From positions 186,001 through 250,000 of the forward strand of contig SWDT01000001.1 of assembly GCA_009193035.1 (NCBI GenBank): DNA of 64,000 bases. Direction: 5' to 3'. This document shows, piece after piece, positions 1-10,956 of the stretch; the first letter of the stretch is position 1; each line of letters starts with the position of its first letter. Below the pieces are notes generated by a model that was not told the DNA's origin, did not search any database, and saw only the letters and a list, made by a program, of their open reading frames with translations. The position numbers and the translations under genes are program-made. Source of the stretch: Halicephalobus mephisto (taxonomy: Eukaryota; Nematoda; Chromadorea; Rhabditida; Panagrolaimidae).

Positions 1-95
1 AATAATATTAATTAATTACAAAAAGAAAATATGAAATAAGATTGTATAACCCTCTGGCTACGGAAAAAGGAAGTTAGCCGCGCGAAGTGCCATGT

Positions 96-2851
96 TCACG
101 AGTGTGTCTGCCGTGAACCACTGCCGTAGCCACTCGAACACGAGGCTTGCTGAGAACCCATAGAGTACATTAGATGTCCTTCCATTGGAGACTGCGCACT
201 TATAATTTTGTCCAACTCTATTTTGACTTTTAAAGCAGTATGTCTGCTTTCCGGCAACGGAGACCACATCTCTTCCATCAACACGGATAACGCAGAAAAA
301 ACGCCCTAAATATTTTAAATTTATTAATTTTTATGTTGAAATACTTACTTTCGGATCATTTAGCCATTTAGATGGCACAGGAGGTCGGTATTTGTTATCA
401 CAGACGATTTTCCTCATTTCGTCGATGGAAGGGTCGTTGGAAATCACTTCACTGTAGGGTAATTCGTAAGGGGGAACTTTCATAATCTGGAAATTGCCAT
501 TGTAAAAATGAATTATTATGTTTAATATTACTTCACTATCAGTGGAAGAAAACAACGTCGTTGGTACAGCTTCAGAATTTGCAACTGGTTGATGCCTCAG
601 GAGCTGGGAAGTAAACTCATCAGATTCACAGCCGGCAATTCCACTTTCTGTCGAAGAATTACAAGAAAGACTAACATTTTCGTTGTTGGAATTACTGTCG
701 ACTCGTCTGAAGATTTCCCAAAAGACCAAACTCAAAGAATAAATGTCGGATTTTTTAAACTCATCGAAATTCTGAATGTTCAATTTACCGCTGAGGACTT
801 CTGGAGACATGTATCTCCGAGTCCCAGCTTGTTTATTGACTTTGGAAGGCTTCAAAACTCCATTTTCTCTGAAATAATTTCTTAAAAAATATTTTAAAAA
901 TAACTCACATTCTGACAGCAAGACCAAAGTCAGCAATACAACAAACACCTTTTTGTTTGACGATAATATTTTTGGATTTAATATCACGATGGGCGATTTC
1001 AGGCTTGTATTTGCTTGAAGTTCCGAAAACTTTTGTATGTAAGTGTCCCAGCCCGATAGTTGTCGTCTGGGCCAACTGTAGTGCTTCTTCAACTTTGATG
1101 TAACTTTGTTGTCTCAAGTAATCAAACAGTGACCCAAATGGATGATAATCTGTTATTAGTAACATCTGAGTAATGGAATCCACGCCGCAAATGTCAGCAG
1201 CGACAAATTCTAAAATCGCATTTTGATGACATTTGAAATTCACTTTCACTTACGAAGAATGTTCTCATGATTTAACATTTGAGTTAGGTAAATGTCTTTT
1301 TCATTCTTCCACGACTCTTCTTCGCTCGTGCAAAATGTCTTTACTGCAACTAGTCGAGTACGGTAGTAGGCCTTCTGGACGTAACCATAACGACCTCGAG
1401 CGACCTCGTTCAAAAACGTCAAATATTGCGCGACAGTTCTCTGGTTCAAGGATGCATAACCAGCCCCACTTCTGCAATCAGAAATTAAGTACAGTACCCA
1501 CGTTTAACAACTCACGATTCTTCACTACATTCTTCAGCAAAGTCGTCGTTAATCGAAGTAATCGACCGAAAGATATCTTTGTAGATATTTCTTGTGTCTT
1601 TTTTCTTTTTTAATCCTGAAACCAAATTTTCGATTACTGTAGAATTGATAAACACTTACTACGAAATAATCCTCGTCTTTTACAGAGTAAAACTATGATA
1701 AGTACAATGCTTCCGATGAATATGAAAGGACTCATAAAGAAAATACTGGAACCATATCTGCTTTTTACTTCATCTGTATTGTATACTGTAATGGGAGTAT
1801 TCATTAAGAATTTCTAGAAAATGACATACCAGGATCTTCATTAACGTTGGAAAACGGAGGAGGAATAATATTAAAATTACAGTAACCACCTTCATAACAG
1901 CAAGCAATACTGAATGGGAGAGGATGGGGACTTCGATGTAGATTACACTAAAACCGTATAATTATAAAAGTTAAAAATACGATTTGTCTGAACATGAATT
2001 TCTGGAACTTTCTAGGAATTGAATTAGGTCACATGATGGTTTTATTTTTTTGTGAGAGTTATAATCTTATACGACTTCTGAATCAATATTTTGGAACGGT
2101 ATTCTGTCTGAATGGATCTAGAGACTTCTGAATTGAGGTATACGAGGTATAAAAATCTCTCTCCATCCATCACACAAAAAAAGTATATTAAAACAATTCT
2201 AATATATCGGTACGGTGAGTATTCTGCACCGATATCAACTTAATGTATTTATACATGGGATATAATGCATCCAATACATCAGAATCGTTTTTGTGTACCG
2301 ATACAGTATTGCTTTGTATCTATTTTTTGTGTTAGAGAGGAATAAGTATATATGAGGGTATTAATGTATGTCAAAGAAACTACAACTAACATCCAAGTAT
2401 CTAATTGAAGAGTTGTTCATATTAGGCAATTAAGAGTTATAAGAATCGATTACTAACCGTCAAATGAGATCCCTCACCTCCTCTCTCAAGAGGGGCACAT
2501 CCGAAATAGTGGACTTTTTCCATTCTTTTATGTACATCATTGAATTCTAATTTAACTGAATGAAAACAAGCGGCTTTAGTTTCCTTGAGGCAAGTATGTT
2601 CATCAATATCACAAGCGTGTTCTCCCATACTACAGTAACAAAGATTTGCCAAAGTTTTATTCCTGAGAGTAGATACATGTCGATTGAAATTGTATTGTGG
2701 TTGTTGAGTGGAATCAGATTCTGTAATTTCACCATAAGCAAAAATGATGGTAGAATACATTACCTTCACTGTTATCGTGTTCTCTCACAGTCATACCGAC
2801 GATCGGCCGGCAGAATAGTACACAGCCGATCGTCAGCACAACTGCAATCAT
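96..2851 (-). CDS. sma-6: TGF-beta/BMP type I receptor serine/threonine kinase (SMA-6-like), complete
   Basis: Single-pass receptor that phosphorylates R-Smads after ligand-driven pairing with a type II receptor. Ten exons (minus strand): 2764-2851, 2458-2720, 1830-1947, 1660-1785, 1516-1615, 1254-1471, 909-1209, 532-868, 349-486, 96-305; 1899 nt, 632 aa. Order: signal peptide ([14 protein letters not shown]), cysteine-rich activin-receptor ectodomain ending in the box CCYEGGYCN, membrane segment about aa 172-192, short GS box (SSSGAGY, about aa 231), then the kinase. The kinase has HENIL, the catalytic-loop motif [25 protein letters not shown] and a C-lobe ending [18 protein letters not shown] and the GS box mark type I rather than type II. 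The [21 protein letters not shown] region resembles SMA-6 and vertebrate type I receptors more than DAF-1, so sma-6 is my preferred name, not a certainty. Odd points: about 55 Ser/Asn-rich residues inserted in the kinase C-lobe, and a Ser/Gly-rich tail. Confidence 0.93.
2157..2341. mobile_element. Small foldback/MITE-like element in intron 2 of the type I receptor
   Basis: The two ends are inverted copies of each other over about 60 bp with gaps. The clearest part is tatcggtac followed by a segment ending attctg near 2204-2230. It is mirrored by cagaatcg ... gtaccgata near 2280-2306, with further matching ctctct/acacaaaaaa blocks outside. No coding capacity. I could not define a target-site duplication. 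Confidence 0.5.
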
Positions 2852-5003
2852 AGTGTTCACGTACTTCGCCGTTATTGATGTTCAATTATCACCCATAAAT
2901 CAGTCTGAAAAGTATTCATAAATACGTTTTAAACTGACATTTGACAATAATTAAGAAATAATTAAATAAACAGGAAAGACCGACCGTGCGGAAGCAGTAA
3001 TCACGCGAAAGACACGCGCTCTCAATCAGTCCCGGCTCCGCTTACGCACATTGATTTTTTGCGTGAAGAAGAGGGAACAAGTTACCTAAGACAATACAGA
3101 CAAATTGATTTTTCAGGTAGAGACAGCTTCATGTGTTTAAAAAAGCAAGAAGGAACTGTAGATATTATCTTAGGAAAGCAAAGACGAGATTGACATAACA
3201 GTTTCGACTATGTTGAAAGCAATCATATTTTTTGAAAATCAAAAAAATTTATTTCTTGATTTAAACAACAAGGTCGCCAAAAAGGAACGCTATTCAGAAG
3301 AGTGCCGAAACATCATTGTTCCATGATCCTTGTTCCTTTCCCCCGGCCTCAAAGAACACCGACAATGTGGCGCCCCATAAAAAGGGTTCTAAGGCGCCAG
3401 TGTTCTGTTTTTACGAAACAAGCTTTATAATCCATATTGTTACGAAAATCAGGGAATAAAGTTGTTTCAACACGAATTTCCGAAATTTTTGGAACTACCC
3501 TAAAGGTGAAGTCACGATTGCTTATGTCATACTTCGCCCGAAATGGCAAATTTATGAATTTCTTTTGTTTTTTATATTGAGAACATTTTCGTTGCTTCCT
3601 GATTTGGTTTCCCGATTTACTTACAATTTCGTATGTAAATTTTCATTTTTTTTTCACTTTTTCTTGTTTTTTATTCATAGTCAATACATTTTAACTAAAC
3701 CAGTGAATTAAAAAACGAAAATGATTCGTTATCTAATTGAAAATCAGATTTAATTATTTACAATGATAAAAGCAAAATGCAAAATTGATGTTTATCCGAG
3801 ATTTGTCAATTTCATTTAATCTTAGATGAACAACTAAGACGAAGATGGACTAAAAAGAAACGTCAAAAATATTTACGAAGTATTTTATTGTAAAATAAGA
3901 GAAAATCTAACATCAATTTTTTCATTACACTTGTTAATTAGATTACTGGGAAGTCTCACGTAGACCTAAAATTAATTCTTCGAGAGACAATCTTTAACCA
4001 GACATTAAATCATTAAAAAATGTATTTTCGATTCACTTAACATTCAGAGTCGTAATTCATATTCAATATTTCCTAATAGAATCATTCTCGAAAAACTGAA
4101 ATTTCACTATAAAATACTTTTTTTAAATAATGAGTTGTGTGATAATAGATATGTTTTGAAAAATATCTTCTTTGATAAATATATCGTCAGAATCACATGT
4201 ATTAATTAAATTCTTTCATTTTGCATTCAGAATTCAAAAATACTAAATTATATATCGTTTTCGAATTAGAACATTTGTTTTAAAAAAGCAAAGTGTTGTT
4301 TTCAGTTTTTTGAATTCCCGTTGATGTGATATTGACTTCCTCTGGTGGCGGGGTAGACACAACGTTTGTTAATACACATTTTATCCAATGATATATTATA
4401 TAAATAACAACGCTACAAAACTAATTCCAAAATTAGTAGAACCTGTTATTGCTCTGGCAGGGACTTTGTGGGAATCACATTTAGTTCCACTTCATCTGCG
4501 AAAAGAGTGGAAACAAGAAACAGCAAATCTGGCTGTTTTTTACAGAAACCAACTTTCTGTTTTCATATTTGTTGGATCGTCGCTGGGGAATCCGGATCCG
4601 CGTGTAGATACAAAAATATGGGAACAACTTTATTTGGGGCCTCAGGCACGAGATACAATACAACACTAGCACCACTATTGCGCAATCTCGAAATTGCCGC
4701 CAAAAGGCAATCGTATGTCTTTCGTCGGTCCTCAGGGTATTTCCCTTCGGGACCGACGCGGTGTGGCTTGCGCTCAAATAGATTACGCACAATCCAACAA
4801 TATTTTTTTGTTTTTCTTCCAAAACTGTTCTGGAATTTTCTAGTGAATTTGAAAGTTCTTATTTGATCAATTTTGTAAAACTTTATTTTTTACACTAGTT
4901 AATAAAAAATTTCATTTTCAATTTTATTGAAAATTAGACATTATTATGTAAAATTGTCCTCTTCGTCAAAATCACGAGATAATCCGTTTCGAAATAAATC
5001 GAA
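2852..5003. other. Intergenic region between the type I receptor and the CDC50-like gene
   Basis: Holds the upstream region of the receptor and the 3' end of the CDC50-like gene (a minus-strand AATAAA lies near 4880). Short ORFs at 4388-4866 on both strands have no recognisable family and no convincing splice signals. Two GGCGCC-containing inverted blocks at about 3351-3402 are the only visible structure. I see no gene here. Confidence 0.5.
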
Positions 5004-7745
5004 TTATAGATAGTTGGACGTCTCGTGAATGCTGAAAAGAAAAATTTATTGGATTTTTTGAAATAACGATTATGAACTCACAATCTGCCGTATTTAAAAT
5101 GAATAAAAATAAATACAATAGTTATCGCGGCACAAATAACACCAATGATGATATAAGCGATCCCGAGAAATGGATTTTTTCCTCCTGCCCAACTCGTTGT
5201 TGAAATTATGAATGATTTTTTTCCATTGAAATGAGTTACAGGATAATCTTCAAAAATTTCATTTTATAAATTAAAAACAAAATCTACTCACTATTATTGA
5301 TTAATAAAGTGTATTTTCCAATAGGCAAACCGTCAGCATAGATGCCGGATCTCACCAATTTTCGATAAGGCTTGCGAAAATCTGGAAGAGCTGCTGTCCT
5401 CATCCAGACAATAAAGTCAACATTCTGGAACCCACTATTTTCTTCATTAGTGGGGTCGAGGTTACAGGGTTCAATCACCCAACTCAATGGTCTGGAGGAA
5501 CCCTAAAAGTAGATCTGTTAAAACTTTACAGTAATCAACGTACAGCAAAAGCGTCACATAAACTTTGACCTGGCTGACGAGTGGGGTTTTTGAACTTTGT
5601 TTTTTTGTCGACATCCCAGAGAATTTCAGAATACGACCAGCTCACTGGAGTTCCATTCTGGTCTAATAGCACGAATGAATCTTAAAAAGCAAATGGAAAT
5701 TGTACTTTCGAACAAACTAGACACTAAGGAATAGTTACCGTTAAACATGGAATTAGCTATAGCACCACATGGAGCGATTGGTTTAACGCCAGTTGAAGTG
5801 TTGACTTTATCATAAGGATCGCACTCTGAAGTAGACTGAAACAGTAAAGTTCAATAACATAAGCAAAGCAATCTATCTTCAGGGACTACTGTAGAGTTTG
5901 TTGTGATTTATTAGATATCCATGAACATTTTAATATATAACGATTAACATTTGGAGGCATGATTGTAATACATGTCGGATTTCGTAGATGCTCGATGGCT
6001 GGGTTGAATGATATATAACATTCCATAATGTAATTAAGTTTCATGTGTAAAAAATTATTTTCAAATTTTTTTTGTAATCAAGTTAGGAAAAAATTAATAA
6101 CTTAATTATCTAGAAAGTTAGAAGTATATTAATAATCTAATCGTAAAGTCCGTATAAATCTGTATTAATAATATATGAATCAAATCTTTTCGGTCACTTT
6201 TAAGAAAAAATAAAACAGGATGTTTTATGATCCCCAGCATCGTTCATACTAGACAATTTTTATTCAAAACAGTATTTAAACCTTACATTCTCGATATATT
6301 GCTAAGCAATACGAACTGCATAATTTTATGATATTAGATCGACATCTTTCCTATTTAATTTTTTTAATGACTAAAGGAGATAAAAAATATCAATGTAATT
6401 TTGTGTATAAAATATGCTAATTTTCTTCAAATTTCATTAATGCTTGTAGTTTGTAAGGGAAAGTTACTTTACAAGCATGACTATAGATGATAACTGACAA
6501 AGAACTATCAAAAGTAAAGAATCAGCGGAAATTTAATTATCAATTGAAACTAAGAAATAATTGCGGTTGGCACTGCGAGTGTTAATGAAAAATCTAGACA
6601 TCTTGCTTACAGTAATTTTGCCATTATCTGCGAGGAGCTATAGAACTGCAGTAGGAGGGAGAAGAATAGGATGGCAAGGGATGAATGCAGGGAACTATAG
6701 TAAGAAGAACAGCATACTGTGTCAGGGGGAAATTAGAAAAGAGTATTTTCTTTGTTTCCTTAAGTTTTTCAATTTCACACTTTCTTTAGTAAAAACGTGA
6801 TGATCATCCTCGAATTCAAAGTCTATATTGAGGGCTGACTTTCGAAATTCGGAGATCCTGAATCCCAGAATGGTATGTAGCATCAACTCAATGGTCCAAC
6901 ATCTACAAAACCCGATATATTACAGTAAGACCTCCACATGTTAAGTTCCAAGGATGAACAGAAAGTTATGTACCTCATATCTTAATCCACCCAGGCAAAA
7001 TATAATTCAGAAAAATTAGTTTTAAAAGTGTCAAAAAAGTCGAAAATACAGGTTATTTTAGTTTCTACGAAGTTCTAGGAACTCACGTCGAAACTACTTC
7101 GCGAAAATTTCTGTTTTAAGTTTTATATTAGTATGACGAAACTCACCGATAAATCTCCTCTCAGTTGTAGGTCATTCCTGCTTTTCAAATATCGACGGTG
7201 ATTCTGGAAATAATTATAAAGACGATAGTAGAAGTGAACATCGCCTTTAAAGCTTTCATTAACGAAGAATTCGATTTTGCATTGTTGAGTGCAGTCCTGG
7301 TATTCGAGTGTGAGCTCCTTGACAGAGTTACTTGCTAGCAACAGAACAATGCCTAAGGGAATGAAAGTAGTCGCAATTAGTCCAACAGTAGGAATAACAG
7401 TATTGGCAGTTAGTATAGGTTCCCATGATTCTAATTTCTGTTGTCGAAATCGAGTGACTAATGAGATTCGATGAGAAAAGAATCATACCAAAGACACTTA
7501 CTTTTAGGTCTATTAATTTTTTTCTTAGTATTTTCTGAGGTTTTTCCGTTTTCATTATTTTCTGAGATTTTTTCGTTTTCATTATTTTCTAAAGCATTGT
7601 CCTGAATTAACATGGCATTTCGAACATGGAGCTGATCTGCCCCACCATTAACAAATCCATAATCCATGCTTGCGGAAGTTCCGGGACTGTTACGAAACTC
7701 AGAATCGCGATCAAAATTTTCAAATACATTTGAATTTTCAGACAT
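5004..7745 (-). CDS. CDC50/TMEM30 family P4-ATPase (flippase) beta subunit
   Basis: Chaperone subunit that carries P4-ATPases out of the ER and supports phospholipid flipping. Seven exons (minus): 7502-7745, 7147-7457, 5739-5835, 5544-5680, 5292-5502, 5082-5247, 5004-5031; 1194 nt, 397 aa. Family marks in order: [20 protein letters not shown] leading into the first membrane segment; [77 protein letters not shown] leading into the second membrane segment and a short tail. The family's lumenal cysteines are present. The first 75 residues are a family-unlike polar Asn/Glu-rich cytosolic extension. A tttcag acceptor sits immediately before the ATG, which suggests trans-splicing and fixes the start. 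C. elegans has three members (chat-1 to chat-3); I cannot say which is orthologous. Intron 2 is 1.3 kb, the others short. Confidence 0.94.
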
Positions 7746-10700
7746 CTGAAATCACATAAATACTGACAAAACATATAAGAAACATATGATGGTATGACGA
7801 CCAATAATAAATCATTTAAAAATCAAATCTATATATTTATACATAATTAAAACAACGGAAATCCAAATATTAGACAATGATTCTTCTGACGTTTTTTCTG
7901 TATCTTTATCCCTTTCATCGACAACTTCGATGATGTCCTGAATACCATCAATATAAAATAACATCGTATTTTTGATTCCCAATTTGAATATTACTTCAGA
8001 ACTAAGACACCGTCTACACATACCCTAAAAGGTGACTCAGAGTTTGGAAAAAGATTGAACCACACCTATAAGTTCAACTTAACGACACCATTTTCAAAAC
8101 CTATGTACACAAAATCCCCTTCATCATTTTAAGTTGTTAATTTAATTCTCAATTTGGGAAACTTTTTGATTAAGAAGACAAAATCGTTTTCTTTTAGCCA
8201 GATTACTGAATTTAAAAAAACTAACATACTATTTCTAAGTCTTCAAAATTCACTTTTTTTATAATTTCGTATTCACAGTGATTTCATAATTAAATATTGA
8301 TATGTGTAGCTGTGATTAGTAATTTTAATAATGAATAGTTCTAAGGCTTCTAATAAATCCGTAAAAAGTGACGGAAGACCGTTGATGTTTGATACAATAA
8401 ATCTTGAAAATTTTCTGTTTATTCTTCAAATACTTTTTTTTTATTACTTTTGTTCGTATTTTATAGTTTTAGTTGTGGTTTGTTGCAAGTACTACTCACT
8501 ATACTTCAAAGAAAAGTTCTTGAGACCATTCGAATAGACAGCAAGAAGTGTGATGTAATCGAAGCTTTTGTAATTCCACAAAACTGGTTCGAAGTGAACA
8601 AAGCGCACTCTAATTCCTTGTGGAAAATCCTATCAATAAAAAAATCCCTAAAGTTGTTGATTGTTGAATCAGAATAACGACTTTAGTCAATACTCAGTTA
8701 TCAGTTCTATATGCCAAAAATGGAGTTTTCAGCCCAGAATGTAATTATGTTAGTATTCAAGCAGTATAACGAAGATTAGTTAAAGTTGATCCTTATGGTT
8801 ATTATGGAATCAAGAGATCATTCATCTTCAAAAATCAAAGAGTGAAACTTGATTGAACTCTGAGTATTGTTGTTGTTCTCTACTTATGTGAACGAAGATA
8901 CTTTGGAATACCGAATCAACTTTAATTTGCTTGATACTGAACGAATTTATTGAGTTTGACATATTAGGATAAGATTTAATTCAAGGTACGAGATTCTAAC
9001 AGTCAAGCATGGCGATGATACGTCTATTGTTTGGAAATATTTTTTGCTTTTGATGTTAAACTACTAATGTGAATTCATTGTATAATGAATTCCCCCAAAT
9101 ATGCAGACATCTCTGAGAATTATATACTTCCCTTTGGCGTCAGAATATAATATTTAATTGATTATTCTAATACGACAATGTCAGAAGCCATTCCAAAGTG
9201 CATGAAAGAGTACCTCTGTGATTATGAAATCAGTATTTTTCTTTGACCCGCACAGACATCAGACTGAATCCGATTGAGTATATGTGGTGCTATAGCAAAA
9301 GAAAGTGTCATCGTAAGTGAGTCAAAAATCAAGATAAAGTTTGTTTTAGTCAAATGAAAATAGATCAATATTCATCGGTCTTTTAGTAACAAGTTAATCC
9401 AGTCTATGAAACATTATTATTCAATAAAGTAAATTTTTTAGACTTTTATCCTATTAAACATCAAAGATTTTGAGTTTTCTTTTGTGAGATTTTTGCAGGA
9501 TTTAGAACTATTATTAAGGCAATTAATGACAGCTACACAATATCGTATTTAATGATCAAATTATTAAATGATTAAAAAATTGCAGAGAAAAGTTTCTAAA
9601 AATTTTGACTGATGGTGTATATCAAAAAACGATTCTAAACTTACTTGTATCAGCAGATTGAGGAGACATTTCCTCTATATCTGGAATGATAACCTTACCA
9701 GTTTACATAACCCACGATGGTAGTGAATGTCTCATGTTTCATGATAGTTTAATCATTATTTTCATTCTTTTTCATAATACTAATGAAATCTTTTCTGCAG
9801 AAAACCTTCAGTTCTTAGATCCGAAAGAGTTAATTAAATAGCTCATAAGTAATCTCACTTTAGAACAAGAATCTTTATCGCCAAAGGGCTTTATTTCATC
9901 CAACAGATAAATATAAATTCACCAATTTTGTCACTATTGCTAAGAACACTCTCCCGGATTAAATAGAAGACTTATAAAGCTTGGAGTTTCTGAGACTTTA
10001 ATAAATATAGTTTGACATTGCTGATGCACAAATTAATTCGGTTGAAGAATTTTTTTCAAAAGTTAATTTTTATCCATAATGTAGAAAACAATGATTTATT
10101 TCTGTTACTTTCTAAAACACAAGAATTTTGGAAACAGAAAGAACATTCTGCGGAAACAATAAAGGTGAAAAGTAAACTTCGTAGAACCAGAAATCCTCGC
10201 AAATAAACCAGACTTTCCATGCAAAAGATCGATTTTCTTGAGTAAACTGCCCCCTGAAATCCCTCAGCTGTTTTCTTTTAGTTAATTTGTTCATTTTTTA
10301 TTGTTTCGACATATTTTTTGGATTCCTAACTCTGTTCAATAATATTGATATGGATATTTTACTTCAAAAATATAAACAATTTTGTTAATGTCTGTTGAGT
10401 TCACTATGGTGATCCTTAGGGTTCAAGATAAATATGTCAAAACTCAATAACTTTGACAAGCGCAAAAATCTCCAATGACAACAGGAATAGTTTTATTTTT
10501 AACTTTTGAAGTTGTATTTGAGATTCATTTTTGATATTACAAACATACTTAAGAAAAAATCATAAATTTTGTAAGAATTTCTAAATTGCCGCGTAAACGG
10601 AGAACATTTTGTATAAATTAAAAAAGTAAACCTGGCAATTTATACTGAAACGAATTTGTTCTCACCTTACTTTTTCACTTTTCTTACTTTTTAACTTTAA

Positions 10701-10956
10701 TTTTGAAAGTTCTCAAAATTTGTTTCAAAAATTTTTTTAAAATATTTACTTTTGATTTTTCCAATAATGTGATTATAATAAATATGACAAAAAATCAACT
10801 TTTAAGTTTAATTTATTGTGTAAATAAACATTTTTGGTTTCATCTTTGTCAAAATCAATCATTTGCGATTAATACAGTTAAATTGAAACCCGATTCTTCC
10901 TGAGGCTCACTTGTTTTTAAAGGAAAGGCAACAATGACAGTTGACGTATGGGAATT
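7746..10956. other. AT-rich gene-poor stretch with a decayed transposon
   Basis: Apart from the Tc1-like relic near 8998-9320 I see no supportable gene. ORFs at 7812-8021, 8331-8677 and 10012-10206 are short, AT-driven and lack family motifs or paired splice sites. The right edge includes the 3' region of the GPCR gene. Confidence 0.5.
8998..9320 (+). pseudogene. Degenerate Tc1/mariner-type transposase fragment
   Basis: Three blocks of the Tc1 transposase catalytic region occur in the right order on the plus strand but in different frames with stops between them. A VKHG-x(4)-VW block lies at about 9001-9035 (family VKHGGGSVMVWG). A DN-x-RSHSK-type block lies at about 9173-9200 (family DNDPKHTSK). 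The block DIRLNPIEYMW lies at about 9256-9288 (family SPDLNPIENVW). The element is clearly dead: several frame changes and stops, and no terminal repeats that I could find. Only the C-terminal half is recognisable. Confidence 0.72.

Noticed and set aside
4388..4866. ORFs on both strands between the receptor and CDC50 genes
   Set aside because: No family motif and mutually overlapping; no splice structure could be built.
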